Below are positions 7,165 to 14,518 of a stretch of 21,123 bases of DNA, in pieces; the stretch's first letter is position 1, and every line of letters starts with the position of its first letter. A model generated the notes under the pieces. It was not told where the DNA came from. It was given only the letters and a program-made list of their open reading frames with translations, and did not search any database. Source of the DNA: CBDUVZ01 sp965370805. GTDB taxonomy: Bacteria; Hydrothermota; Tepidihabitantia; Tepidihabitantales; Tepidihabitantaceae. A program made the position numbers and the translations under genes. The DNA is taken from NCBI GenBank assembly GCA_965370805.1, contig CBDUVZ010000049.1, forward strand, positions 1-21,123, given 5' to 3'.

Positions 7165-8618
7165 GATTCGAACTCGGGTTGACACAGCGGCTGGGGCTCG
7201 AGATGCATCTTACTCCGCAACTGATTCTGAACCTGAAGCTGCTCCAGGTGCCGACGATAGAACTGGAAGCGTTGATCCGCAAGGAGATGGAAGAGAACCC
7301 GGTCCTGGAGCAGGTCGATGACTCCGAATACGAAGACAGCGGGAACGAGCGGCAGCCGGAACGCGCCGCCGAACCCGCGGGCGATGCGCAGGTCGCGCCG
7401 GACGGGCAGCTCCCGGAGGGAGAAGAGAGGCCCGCTGAAGTGACGCCGGTTGACAAGCTCAATATCGCTGATTTCTTTCCGGATGACGGTTTCATCCCGG
7501 GTTCGCTTCCACAGTCCAGGGGTGACAGCGAAGTGGACGTCATCGAACTCGCGGAGGCACCGGGGCCTGACCTCAGGGGCGCTTTGATGCCGATGCTCCG
7601 TTCCGTTCTGACCGAGGATGACGCCCGGATTGCCGAGGCCATCATTGAGATGCTGGATGGCGACGGTTTTCTTACTGTCGATATGGAGGAGTTGGCGACC
7701 AGCCAGGGCGTGGAGCCGGGACGCCTGCGGGATATCCTCCATCCGATCCAGCGGTTCGAGCCGGGCGGAATCGGGTGCCGGAACCAGCAGGAGGCGTTTC
7801 TCGTCCAGTTGGAGCTGCAGGGCTACTCGCCCGCCTGTCTCGAATGCCTGTTGGTCTCCCAGCACTGGAAGCTGTTGCTGCAGGCGCAAGTGAAGAAGAT
7901 CGCACGGCTCTGCGGGGTTACGCAGAAGGGCGTGCGCCACGCGATTGAGACGATTCTCACCCTGGAGCCCCGGCCGGCGCGGCAGTTTTCCCGGCAGATG
8001 GTCGAGTACGTTCTGCCGGATTTCTCGGTGGACTGGCGCGATGACAAACCGGTTGCAGTACCCAATGACGGCAGGCAGCCCAGGTTGCGTCTGGCCCGGC
8101 GGTATGTGGAGATGCTGCGTAAGCCGAAGGTCTACCCCAGGGAGCAGGTGCGGTTCGCCAGGGAGAAATTCAACCGGGCCCTGATGTTCCTGCGCGGAAT
8201 CGAGTCGCGCCGCCGGACACTGAAGCGACTGATGGACCTGATTCTCGACGAGCAGCACGAGTTCTTCGTGAGTGGTCCGCAGTACCTGAAACCGGCTACC
8301 CTGCGGGCGGCGGCCGGCAAGCTGGGAGTGCATCCGTCCACTGCGTCGCGGGCCACTGCCGGCAAGTACGTCGAAACCAGCTACGGGATATTCCCGCTGA
8401 AGCATTTCTTCAAGGCCGGCACCGGAGCCAAGTCAAGGGCGAGCATCAAGCGAAAGGTCCAGTTGATCGTCGAGAATGAAAACAAGGCCAAGCCGCTGAG
8501 CGACGACGAGATCGGCGGCATCCTGGCCAGGGAGGGCATCAAGATTGCCCGCCGGACAGTGGCCAAGTACCGGAACGAACTGAGAATCCCGGGTAGAAAC
8601 CAGCGGGGAAGGCTCTAG
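7161..8618 (+). CDS. rpoN: RNA polymerase sigma-54 factor
   Basis: The 485-residue sigma factor directs RNA polymerase to -24/-12 promoters that need AAA+ activators. Region I at residues 1-50 includes LTPQLILNLKLLQVPTIEL and KEMEENPVLEQ. An acidic linker (about 51-110) follows, then the core-binding region (about 125-300). The helix-turn-helix part has LGVHPSTASRATAGKYVET, and the diagnostic RpoN box ARRTVAKYRN is at 463-472. The start is TTG 7161, which overlaps the lptB stop by four bases and gives MRFELGLTQRLGLEMHLT, matching family N-termini; no upstream ATG is available. The lptB-rpoN order is widely conserved. The stop abuts selB with no gap. Confidence 0.95.
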   Translation: MRFELGLTQRLGLEMHLTPQLILNLKLLQVPTIELEALIRKEMEENPVLEQVDDSEYEDSGNERQPERAAEPAGDAQVAPDGQLPEGEERPAEVTPVDKLNIADFFPDDGFIPGSLPQSRGDSEVDVIELAEAPGPDLRGALMPMLRSVLTEDDARIAEAIIEMLDGDGFLTVDMEELATSQGVEPGRLRDILHPIQRFEPGGIGCRNQQEAFLVQLELQGYSPACLECLLVSQHWKLLLQAQVKKIARLCGVTQKGVRHAIETILTLEPRPARQFSRQMVEYVLPDFSVDWRDDKPVAVPNDGRQPRLRLARRYVEMLRKPKVYPREQVRFAREKFNRALMFLRGIESRRRTLKRLMDLILDEQHEFFVSGPQYLKPATLRAAAGKLGVHPSTASRATAGKYVETSYGIFPLKHFFKAGTGAKSRASIKRKVQLIVENENKAKPLSDDEIGGILAREGIKIARRTVAKYRNELRIPGRNQRGRL

Positions 8619-10523
8619 ATGCACGTCGTTATCGGGACCGCTGGTCATATCGACCACGGCAAGAGCGCGCTGGTCAAGGCCCTGACCGGCTATGACCCCG
8701 ACCGTCTGAAGGAGGAGCAGGAGCGGGGGATGACTACCGACCTCGGCTTCGCGTTTCTCGGCGACAACGTTACGATCATCGACGTGCCCGGGCACGAGAA
8801 GTTCGTGCGGCACATGCTCGCCGGGGCCAGCACTATCGATATGGTGATGCTGGTAGTGGCGGCTGACGACGGTGTGATGCCCCAGACGACCGAGCATTTC
8901 GATATCTGCCGACTGATGGGAATCAGGAAAGGGCTGGTGGTCATCAACAAGGCGGACCTGGTGGAGGAGGAGTGGCTGGAACTGGTTCGGTCGGACGTGA
9001 CCCGACTCGTCGACGGGACGTTCCTCGAAAAGGTACCGGTCATGGTGGTCTCTTCGACTACCGGGCAGGGAATTCCTGAACTGAGGAAGAGGATTGACGA
9101 ACTGGTGGTCGGAGTGGAGGCGAAGCCGGACCGGGGCGTGTTCCGGCTGCCGGTCGACCGCTGCTTCACAATCAAGGGGTTCGGGACAGTCGTGGCCGGG
9201 ACGGTGCTGTCCGGGAAGTGCCGCGCCGGAGACCGGCTTGAGCTGTTGCCTCAGCAGCAGGTGGTCAGGGTGCGCGGGATTCAGCGGCACGACCGGCCGA
9301 CAAGTGTAACAGTTCTTGGCGACCGGGCAGCTCTGAACCTGCAGGGCGTCGAGAAGGCGACCGTTTCCCGGGGAGACGTGCTTGCCACGCCGGGATACTA
9401 CAAGCCGAGCGAGATGTTCAATGCGTCGTTGTACCTGCTGAAGAGCGTGCCGCGTCCGCTGCGGCACATGACGCGGGTCAGGCTTCACATCAGCACGGCC
9501 GAGGTGATGGCGCGCGTGGCGATTCTGGATTCGAAGGAACTGGCTCCGGGTCAGGAAGGCGTGGTGCAGTTTCGGCTTGAGGCACCGGTGGTGTGCGACT
9601 GGAATGACCGGTACGTGATAAGGTCGTACTCGCCGCAGCACACGATTGGCGGCGGGGTCGTGCTGGAGCCTGCCGCGGACAAGGAGCGCAGGTTCGTCGC
9701 TGCGACTGTGGCGAGGTTGAATGCCGTGAAGAGCGGGGATGTCACGACCGTGCTGGAGCAGACGCTGCTCAGGTACGGGTTCGAGGCCGTGCGGCCGGAT
9801 ACGGTGGCACATGACGTGGCAAGTGCGCCCGAAGACACGCAGCGGTGTCTTGCCGAACTGGTGAAGTGCGGCAAGGTAGTGCGGTTCGAGTTCGAGGGCA
9901 AAGAGTACCTGGTGCACGGGCAGAACGTGGACCGGGCCCGCGAAGCGGTGGTGAAGACAATGGAGGAATTCCACCGTCAGAACCCGGCGCGGGTGGGGCT
10001 GAAGCGGCCCGAGCTGAGGGACAAATCGGCTCGTGGGTTCTCGGTTCCGCTGTTTGCCGCGGTGGTGCGCGACCTGATTGAAACGGGAGTTCTGGTCGAT
10101 GACGGCGGTCGCCTCCGCAAGAGCGACCACCAGGTGCGATTGAAGCCGGCAGAGAAGGAACTGTTCGACCGGGTGGAGAGCGAGTTCCGGGATGCGGGTT
10201 TCGGTCCCCCGGGTCTTGATGACGCGCTGGCCGGAGGAAAGAAGAGTGTGGCGGACAGGGTGAGGACCGCGTTGCTTGAAACCGGGACTCTGATTGACGT
10301 CGGCGAGTCGGTGGTGTTTCACCGGGAGGCGGTTGCGCGGGCGCGGGAGGTCGTCACCAGGCTGTTCGAGCAGCACGATGAGCTGTCGGCATCCGCGGTG
10401 CGCAAGGGTTTGAATACGACCCGGCGATACGTCATTCCGCTGCTGAATCATTTCGATACCACCGGCCTGACTCAGCGGAAGGGTGACAAGCGGGTTCTGA
10501 GGAAAAGGGCCGGAACTGAGTAA
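8619..10523 (+). CDS. selB: Selenocysteine-specific elongation factor SelB
   Basis: The 634-residue GTPase carries selenocysteyl-tRNA to UGA codons that are followed by a SECIS hairpin. The G domain shows GHIDHGKS at 9-16, GMTTDLGFAF at 37-46 (characteristic of SelB; EF-Tu has a different sequence here), DVPGHE at 55-60 and NKAD at 110-113. EF-Tu-like domains 2 and 3 follow to about residue 350. The rest fits the C-terminal winged-helix repeats that bind the SECIS RNA, ending in a motif like AVRKGLNTTRRYVIPLLNHFD. E. coli SelB is 614 residues. ATG directly follows the rpoN stop, with a purine-rich GGGGAAGG at 8605-8612 as ribosome-binding site. selD is 30 bases downstream, so both are probably in one transcript. 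Confidence 0.96.
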   Translation: MHVVIGTAGHIDHGKSALVKALTGYDPDRLKEEQERGMTTDLGFAFLGDNVTIIDVPGHEKFVRHMLAGASTIDMVMLVVAADDGVMPQTTEHFDICRLMGIRKGLVVINKADLVEEEWLELVRSDVTRLVDGTFLEKVPVMVVSSTTGQGIPELRKRIDELVVGVEAKPDRGVFRLPVDRCFTIKGFGTVVAGTVLSGKCRAGDRLELLPQQQVVRVRGIQRHDRPTSVTVLGDRAALNLQGVEKATVSRGDVLATPGYYKPSEMFNASLYLLKSVPRPLRHMTRVRLHISTAEVMARVAILDSKELAPGQEGVVQFRLEAPVVCDWNDRYVIRSYSPQHTIGGGVVLEPAADKERRFVAATVARLNAVKSGDVTTVLEQTLLRYGFEAVRPDTVAHDVASAPEDTQRCLAELVKCGKVVRFEFEGKEYLVHGQNVDRAREAVVKTMEEFHRQNPARVGLKRPELRDKSARGFSVPLFAAVVRDLIETGVLVDDGGRLRKSDHQVRLKPAEKELFDRVESEFRDAGFGPPGLDDALAGGKKSVADRVRTALLETGTLIDVGESVVFHREAVARAREVVTRLFEQHDELSASAVRKGLNTTRRYVIPLLNHFDTTGLTQRKGDKRVLRKRAGTE

Positions 10524-10553
10524 CGGTGAGTCACGGATAGACAAAGGAGAATC

Positions 10554-11594
10554 ATGTCGAATCACGGCATTCTGGCAACTGTGACCTGTCCGGGCTGAGC
10601 ATCCAAGCTCAGTAAAGCGCAGTTAGCGCTGGCACTGGACAAGCTGAAGCGACCTGAAGACCCGAGGCTGCTGGTCGGGATAGACACGGCCGACGATGCG
10701 GGAGTGTTTCTGCTTCGGGACGGACTGGCCCTGGTGCAGACAGTGGACCTTCTGACTCCGATGGTGGACGCCCCGTACGTTTTCGGCCGGATTGCCGCGG
10801 CCAATTCCCTTTCCGACGTGTATGCGATGGGCGGCGTACCACAGACCGCGCTCAATGTGGTTGGTTTCCCCGAGCGGTCGAATCCCGACTGGCTGGCGGG
10901 CATCCTCAGCGGAGGCCAGGACGTGGTTCAGGAGGCGGGTGGCGTTGTGGTGGGCGGTCATACTTTCAATGAAGCTGAAATCAAGTACGGCCTGGCGGTA
11001 ACGGGCACAGTGGATCCGGACCGGATTATCACCAACGCTGGGGCCCGGGTCGGCGACGTGCTGGTTCTGACAAAACCGCTGGGATGCGGGGTTTTCGCCC
11101 AGGCGGTGATGGGCCAGGATGAAGTGGACCCCGGGTTGTATGAAGCCGCGACCAAGTCAATGGGGATGCTGAACCGAACGGGCTCGGAAGCGATGGTCGC
11201 GTGCGGCGCGAACGCGGCGACCGATATCACGGGTTATGGTTTACTGGGCCATACCCAGGAGATGGCCGAGGCAAGCAAGGTGCGAATGAGGTTCCACATG
11301 GACGCAATCCCGCTGCTGCCGAAAGTGCTGGGACTGTCCGCTTCGGGAATGAAAGACCCCGGGGTGAAAATGAACCGGACTTCTTTCGGCAAATGGGTTG
11401 AGCTCGACGAGAGTGTGGACAAACCGGAGAGCAATCTTCTCTGGGAGTCAGAGACTTCGGGCGGGCTGTTGGTGGCGCTGCCGGCGGCGAAAGCCGGGGA
11501 GTTCAGGAAGATGCTGGCGGACAAGGACATCGAAGCTCCGGTTGTGGGCGAAGTAATTGAAGGCCCGGCCGGGACGATTGAGGTAGGGAGGTAG
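10554..11594 (+). CDS. selD: Selenophosphate synthetase, itself a selenoprotein (UGA at codon 15)
   Basis: SelD makes selenophosphate from selenide and ATP, the selenium donor for Sec-tRNA. From ATG 10554, with an AAAGGAGA Shine-Dalgarno sequence, the frame reads MSNHGILATVTCPG, then TGA (10596-10598), then ASKLSKAQLALALDKLK, and continues without interruption for 346 codons. The TGA falls exactly where the family has its catalytic Cys or Sec (C17 in E. coli), and the essential lysine is three residues later (K18 here, K20 in E. coli). Other family motifs: DTADD at 44-48, a DLLTPMVDAPYVFGRIAAANSLSDVYAMGG block, TKPLGCGVF, ATDITGYGLLGH and ETSGGLL. A SECIS-like hairpin follows the UGA. If TGA is read as stop, the protein would wrongly begin near GTG 10704. 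The stop is three bases before mscS. Confidence 0.93.
10596..10640 (+). promoter_or_regulatory. Sec UGA codon and bacterial SECIS-like hairpin in selD
   Basis: UGA is at 10596-10598. Downstream, AGCGC (10616-10620) pairs with GCGCT (10626-10630) around loop AGTTA. A lower stem CAGT (10610-10613) pairs with ACTG (10634-10637), separated by an AA/GGC internal loop. The apical loop starts 22 bases after the UGA and has G in its second position; published bacterial SECIS models ask for roughly 16-37 bases and a G in the first two loop positions. SelB, the reader of such hairpins, is encoded just upstream. The pairing was found by eye and no folding was computed. Confidence 0.7.
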
Positions 11595-11597
11595 CGG

Positions 11598-12458
11598 GTG
11601 TTCTGGCAGCAGTTGCGTGAGGATTACCTGGCACCCGAGAAGCTCACCCTCTACGCGAGCAAGGCGCTGCAGATCGTGCTGATTGTGGTGATTGCCGGGT
11701 TCCTGGCCTGGCTGGCGGGCAGGATACTTGCCCGGGTTCTGCACAGCAAGTCCAAGCTCGCCGAGCGGCACGGAGCCAAGACCGTGATTGCGCTGCTGCG
11801 CAGCATCACCCGGTATGCGTTCTTCTTCATGGCGCTTGTCATGATTCTCCGGGTGCTCGGGGTTGACTTCTCGGCGATTATGGCCGGTGCCGGGGTTCTC
11901 GGCCTGGCAATCGGGTTCGGAGCCCAGACCCTGGTCCGGGATTTCCTCGCCGGGCTGTTCCTGCTGTTTGAGGATTCGGTCAATGTCGGGGACTTCATTA
12001 CGGTCGGCAACATCAGCGGCATGGTGGAGATGATGGGCCTGCGGAGGACCGAAGTCAGGGCGTTCAACGGAACGCTTTACACCATTCCGAACGGGGACCT
12101 GCGGAGCTTCGGGAACAAGAACCGGGAGTTCATGCAGGCGATTGTCACCGTTGACATTGCGTACGAGCAGGACACGGAGCGGGGAATGGCCGTGGCGAAA
12201 GCGGTCGCCGACAAATGGTTCGAGGAAAACCCGAACCTCGCGCTGGCAAAGCCCCAGGTTCACGGACTGCTGAGCTTCGGGGAGTCAGGCCTGACTATCA
12301 GAGTGGTGGCCAGGGTGAAGCCGATGACCCACTGGGGCGTTGAGCGTGACCTGAGGGTCAGGCTTAAGCAGGCGTTCGACAGCAAGGGCGTCGAGATTCC
12401 GTTTGCCCGCCAGGTTGTTTACCTCAAGCGGGAGCCGACGGAGCAGACCAGGTCCTGA
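11598..12458 (+). CDS. mscS: MscS-family small-conductance mechanosensitive channel
   Basis: The 286-residue inner-membrane protein should open under membrane tension and release solutes during hypo-osmotic shock. Predicted helices are at about 22-44, 64-87 and 92-126. The third has the Gly/Ala-rich pore-lining pattern MAGAGVLGLAIGFGAQTLVRDFLAG, followed by LLFEDSVNVGDFITV of the beta domain, which is diagnostic of MscS. A cytoplasmic alpha/beta domain completes it, with YTIPNGDL conserved. The length equals that of E. coli MscS (286). The start is GTG 11598 behind GGGAGG, three bases after selD, so it is the last gene of the long plus-strand run. It converges on the potassium operon's sensor gene. 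Confidence 0.93.
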   Translation: MFWQQLREDYLAPEKLTLYASKALQIVLIVVIAGFLAWLAGRILARVLHSKSKLAERHGAKTVIALLRSITRYAFFFMALVMILRVLGVDFSAIMAGAGVLGLAIGFGAQTLVRDFLAGLFLLFEDSVNVGDFITVGNISGMVEMMGLRRTEVRAFNGTLYTIPNGDLRSFGNKNREFMQAIVTVDIAYEQDTERGMAVAKAVADKWFEENPNLALAKPQVHGLLSFGESGLTIRVVARVKPMTHWGVERDLRVRLKQAFDSKGVEIPFARQVVYLKREPTEQTRS

Positions 12459-12497
12459 GTCCGGGGTCGGACTCGAAGCTACAATCCGGTCGAGTCC
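12457..12497. terminator. Convergent hairpins between mscS and the sensor gene
   Basis: GAGTCCG (12457-12463) and CGGACTC (12468-12474) form a perfect seven-base-pair stem with loop GGGT; the stem includes the mscS stop. A second option pairs GGACTCGA (12469-12476) with TCGAGTCC (12490-12497) across 13 bases, overlapping the last codons of the minus-strand gene. The middle arm is shared, so the two hairpins exclude each other. Neither is followed by a clear T-run, so intrinsic termination is plausible but not certain. Confidence 0.5.
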
Positions 12498-13816
12498 GCT
12501 TCCGCGGGAGCAGGCGTTTCCGGCGGGTGCGGGTGGGTGATGACGATGAGGGCGCCGGTCAGGTCGCCGGCCTTGTCGCGCAGGGCTTCGATGCAGACAG
12601 CCGAGCCCGGCATTTCGGGCAGGATGTTGCAGGTCTGCTGGCTGGTTGACCCGGCCAGCACGCGCTCCAGCGGCTCGAGCACGAAGGCCAGACGGGCAAA
12701 GCCGCGCAGTTCCTTCCCGGCGGCTTCGGATGCGGGGCAGCCAAGCAGTGACTCCATGGCCGGGTTTGCGATGACGACGTTGGGAATCCGGTTGACGATT
12801 ATGACGCCTTCGGATATGTCGTTGAGCAGGAGTCGGAACCGGCGTTCGAGTTGGAGAATCCGGTCTGCCTTGCGGTTGTCGAATTCGCGCAGCCGGGCGA
12901 AGGAGCGGTTCAATCGGCGGGCGAGCTGGCCCAGTTCGTCGCGGGAGTCCAGTTTCACCCGGACGTTCAATTCCCCTTCTTCAGTGCGGAGCAGCGAATT
13001 GGTGATTCGCTTGATCGGCAGTACCGCCCGGCGGGGAAGAACGACCAGCAGCCAGACGAGCACAACCAGGACGACGAGCAGAACGGTGATGATGTTGCGC
13101 TGACCCCAGGCCGCGAGCATGCGGGCATGACGGCGGTTCTGTTCCACTTTGGTCCGGGCGTGGGCGACTATCGAATCGGTCCGCACGGCAATCGCCAGTT
13201 GCAGGGATTCGATGCTGTCATTGAGAGTCCGGCTTCCGACCAGCGGCAGTGAGATGTTGCCGCCGAGCCGCGCGGCTTCGGCGAGAATCGAGTCCCGCTG
13301 CAGGCTGTCCGTTACCGATGCGGCGGCACGGAGCAGTTCCTCGTGGGTTCGCCGCAGACGGCTGAGACTCGGGATGACAAAGCTGCCCCGGGTTTCCGGG
13401 ACCGGCATCCGGATGAGCGAATCGGCGAGGTCCCGGTAGATGTCGGTCAGTGCCACAATCGCATTGAATTCCCGGGTCAGTTTCGGTTCCAGCTTCCGGC
13501 CCCGGTCGGACAGGTCGTGGACGTCCGCGAGTGCTTCGTGGACCTGGGTCAGGTAGGTCGAGTCACGGTAGAGCAGGAAATTTTTCTCGCCCCGGCGGGC
13601 CCGGGCGAAGTCGAGCGAGATGCGGTCGCCGATGCGCATCAGTTCGATGTCCTCAGTGACGACCCGATTGACCGCGTCGTTCATCCGGCGGATGTAGAGC
13701 AGTGAGAGGATGACGACCGGGACGATCAGGGCCGCGGCCGCCAGCATGCTGAGTACCATTCGGGTCCGGATTGACATCCCGCCCCGCGGTGTCCGATTCG
13801 ACCGGCCGGGTTTCAT
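12479..13816 (-). CDS. Membrane sensor with HBM/4-helix-type periplasmic domain, HAMP and PAS, no output domain
   Basis: The 445-residue protein has a first helix at about 21-42 and a helical periplasmic region (about 45-235) containing ARARRGEKNFLLYRDSTYL, which resembles the EKdFL motif of chemoreceptor helical-bundle domains. A second helix is at 241-261, then HAMP at about 262-315 (LPIKRITNSLL and DELGQLARRLNRSF) and one PAS domain at 325-428. It ends there: no HisKA, HATPase, GGDEF, EAL or methyl-accepting region is present. ATG 13816, one base after the ktrA stop and behind GGGGAAA, is preferred over an upstream start that would overlap ktrA. Being third in the potassium-uptake operon, it may sense a related signal (ionic or osmotic) and act through a partner; this is inference. 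Confidence 0.8.
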   Translation of the reverse strand: MKPGRSNRTPRGGMSIRTRMVLSMLAAAALIVPVVILSLLYIRRMNDAVNRVVTEDIELMRIGDRISLDFARARRGEKNFLLYRDSTYLTQVHEALADVHDLSDRGRKLEPKLTREFNAIVALTDIYRDLADSLIRMPVPETRGSFVIPSLSRLRRTHEELLRAAASVTDSLQRDSILAEAARLGGNISLPLVGSRTLNDSIESLQLAIAVRTDSIVAHARTKVEQNRRHARMLAAWGQRNIITVLLVVLVVLVWLLVVLPRRAVLPIKRITNSLLRTEEGELNVRVKLDSRDELGQLARRLNRSFARLREFDNRKADRILQLERRFRLLLNDISEGVIIVNRIPNVVIANPAMESLLGCPASEAAGKELRGFARLAFVLEPLERVLAGSTSQQTCNILPEMPGSAVCIEALRDKAGDLTGALIVITHPHPPETPAPAEADSTGL

Positions 13817-13817
13817 G

Positions 13818-14507
13818 CTATTTCCCCATTGACAGGCGTTCGATGTCTTCGTCCCGCCCGACCGCGACCAGGATGTCGCTCTCGTCGAGCCGGTCGTCCG
13901 GACCGGGTATGTCGTTGGTCCGGGTTTCGTAGCTGCTTTCACCCGCGTCGGTCACGACCGGAATCCGTTTCTTGATGGCAACGACGTTGATATTGTACTT
14001 ACGTCGGATGTCGATCTCGCCCAGCTTGCGGCCGATCATGTCCCGCCGGGGCTTCATCTCGACCAGGCTGTGGCCGCTGGAGAGCGTAATCTGTTCGAGG
14101 ACGTCGGGTGCAATCAGGCTCTTGGCAACCTGGTCGGCCATCTGTTCCTCGATGAGGACGGTCCGGTCCGCTCCGACGTCGTGCAGTATCTGGGCGTACA
14201 GTCGGGATGACGCGCGGGCGATGACGTGTCCGGCGCCGAGTCGGCGCAGGATTGCGGTTGCGAGTATCGCCGCTTCCATTCGCTCGCCCATCGCCACGAC
14301 GACCGCGTCAACGTCGAGGACTCCCGAATTGGCCAGCGCTTCTTCGTTGGTTGCGTCCAGCGTCAGGGTCTGGGCCAGTTCGTCCTTGAACTCCTCGACC
14401 CGGCGCGGGTCGGAGTCGATGCCGATTACTTCCGCGTCTTTGGCGGTCAGCGTGCGGGCCACGCGACCGCCAAAGGTTCCGAGTCCGATAACAGCGAATT
14501 GCTTCAC
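13818..14507 (-). CDS. ktrA: KtrA/TrkA-type NAD-binding regulator of potassium uptake
   Basis: The 229-residue cytoplasmic protein is a single RCK unit that gates the membrane subunit in response to nucleotides. The Rossmann motif GLGTFG is at 8-13, with an acidic D31 at the end of strand 2 as expected for NAD(H) or ATP binding. A TrkA-C domain spans about 145-229 (SLVEMKPRRDMIGRKLGEIDIRRKYNINVVAI). One RCK unit of this length fits KtrA, whereas E. coli TrkA has two (about 458 residues). The start is GTG 14507 with a strong AAAGGAGG site that overlaps the stop of the upstream ktrB gene, so the two are probably translated together. The sensor gene follows after one base. Confidence 0.93.
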   Translation of the reverse strand: MKQFAVIGLGTFGGRVARTLTAKDAEVIGIDSDPRRVEEFKDELAQTLTLDATNEEALANSGVLDVDAVVVAMGERMEAAILATAILRRLGAGHVIARASSRLYAQILHDVGADRTVLIEEQMADQVAKSLIAPDVLEQITLSSGHSLVEMKPRRDMIGRKLGEIDIRRKYNINVVAIKKRIPVVTDAGESSYETRTNDIPGPDDRLDESDILVAVGRDEDIERLSMGK

Positions 14508-14518
14508 AGTTTCCTCCT

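Noticed and set aside
7161..7185. tRNA-like T-loop word on the minus strand (GAGTTCGAATC)
   Set aside because: It lies in the lptB/rpoN junction coding sequence and has no acceptor or anticodon stem around it.
6684..8405. 573-residue minus-strand frame opposite lptB and rpoN
   Set aside because: Same cause; both plus-strand genes carry full family motifs.
8433..10565. 710-residue minus-strand frame opposite selB
   Set aside because: Antisense shadow of selB, caused by third-position GC; low-quality His/Pro/Arg-rich sequence.
10704..11594. SelD starting at GTG 10704 as a complete or truncated gene
   Set aside because: It would lack the catalytic residue and lysine; reading the UGA as Sec gives a full-length protein with a proper ribosome-binding site.
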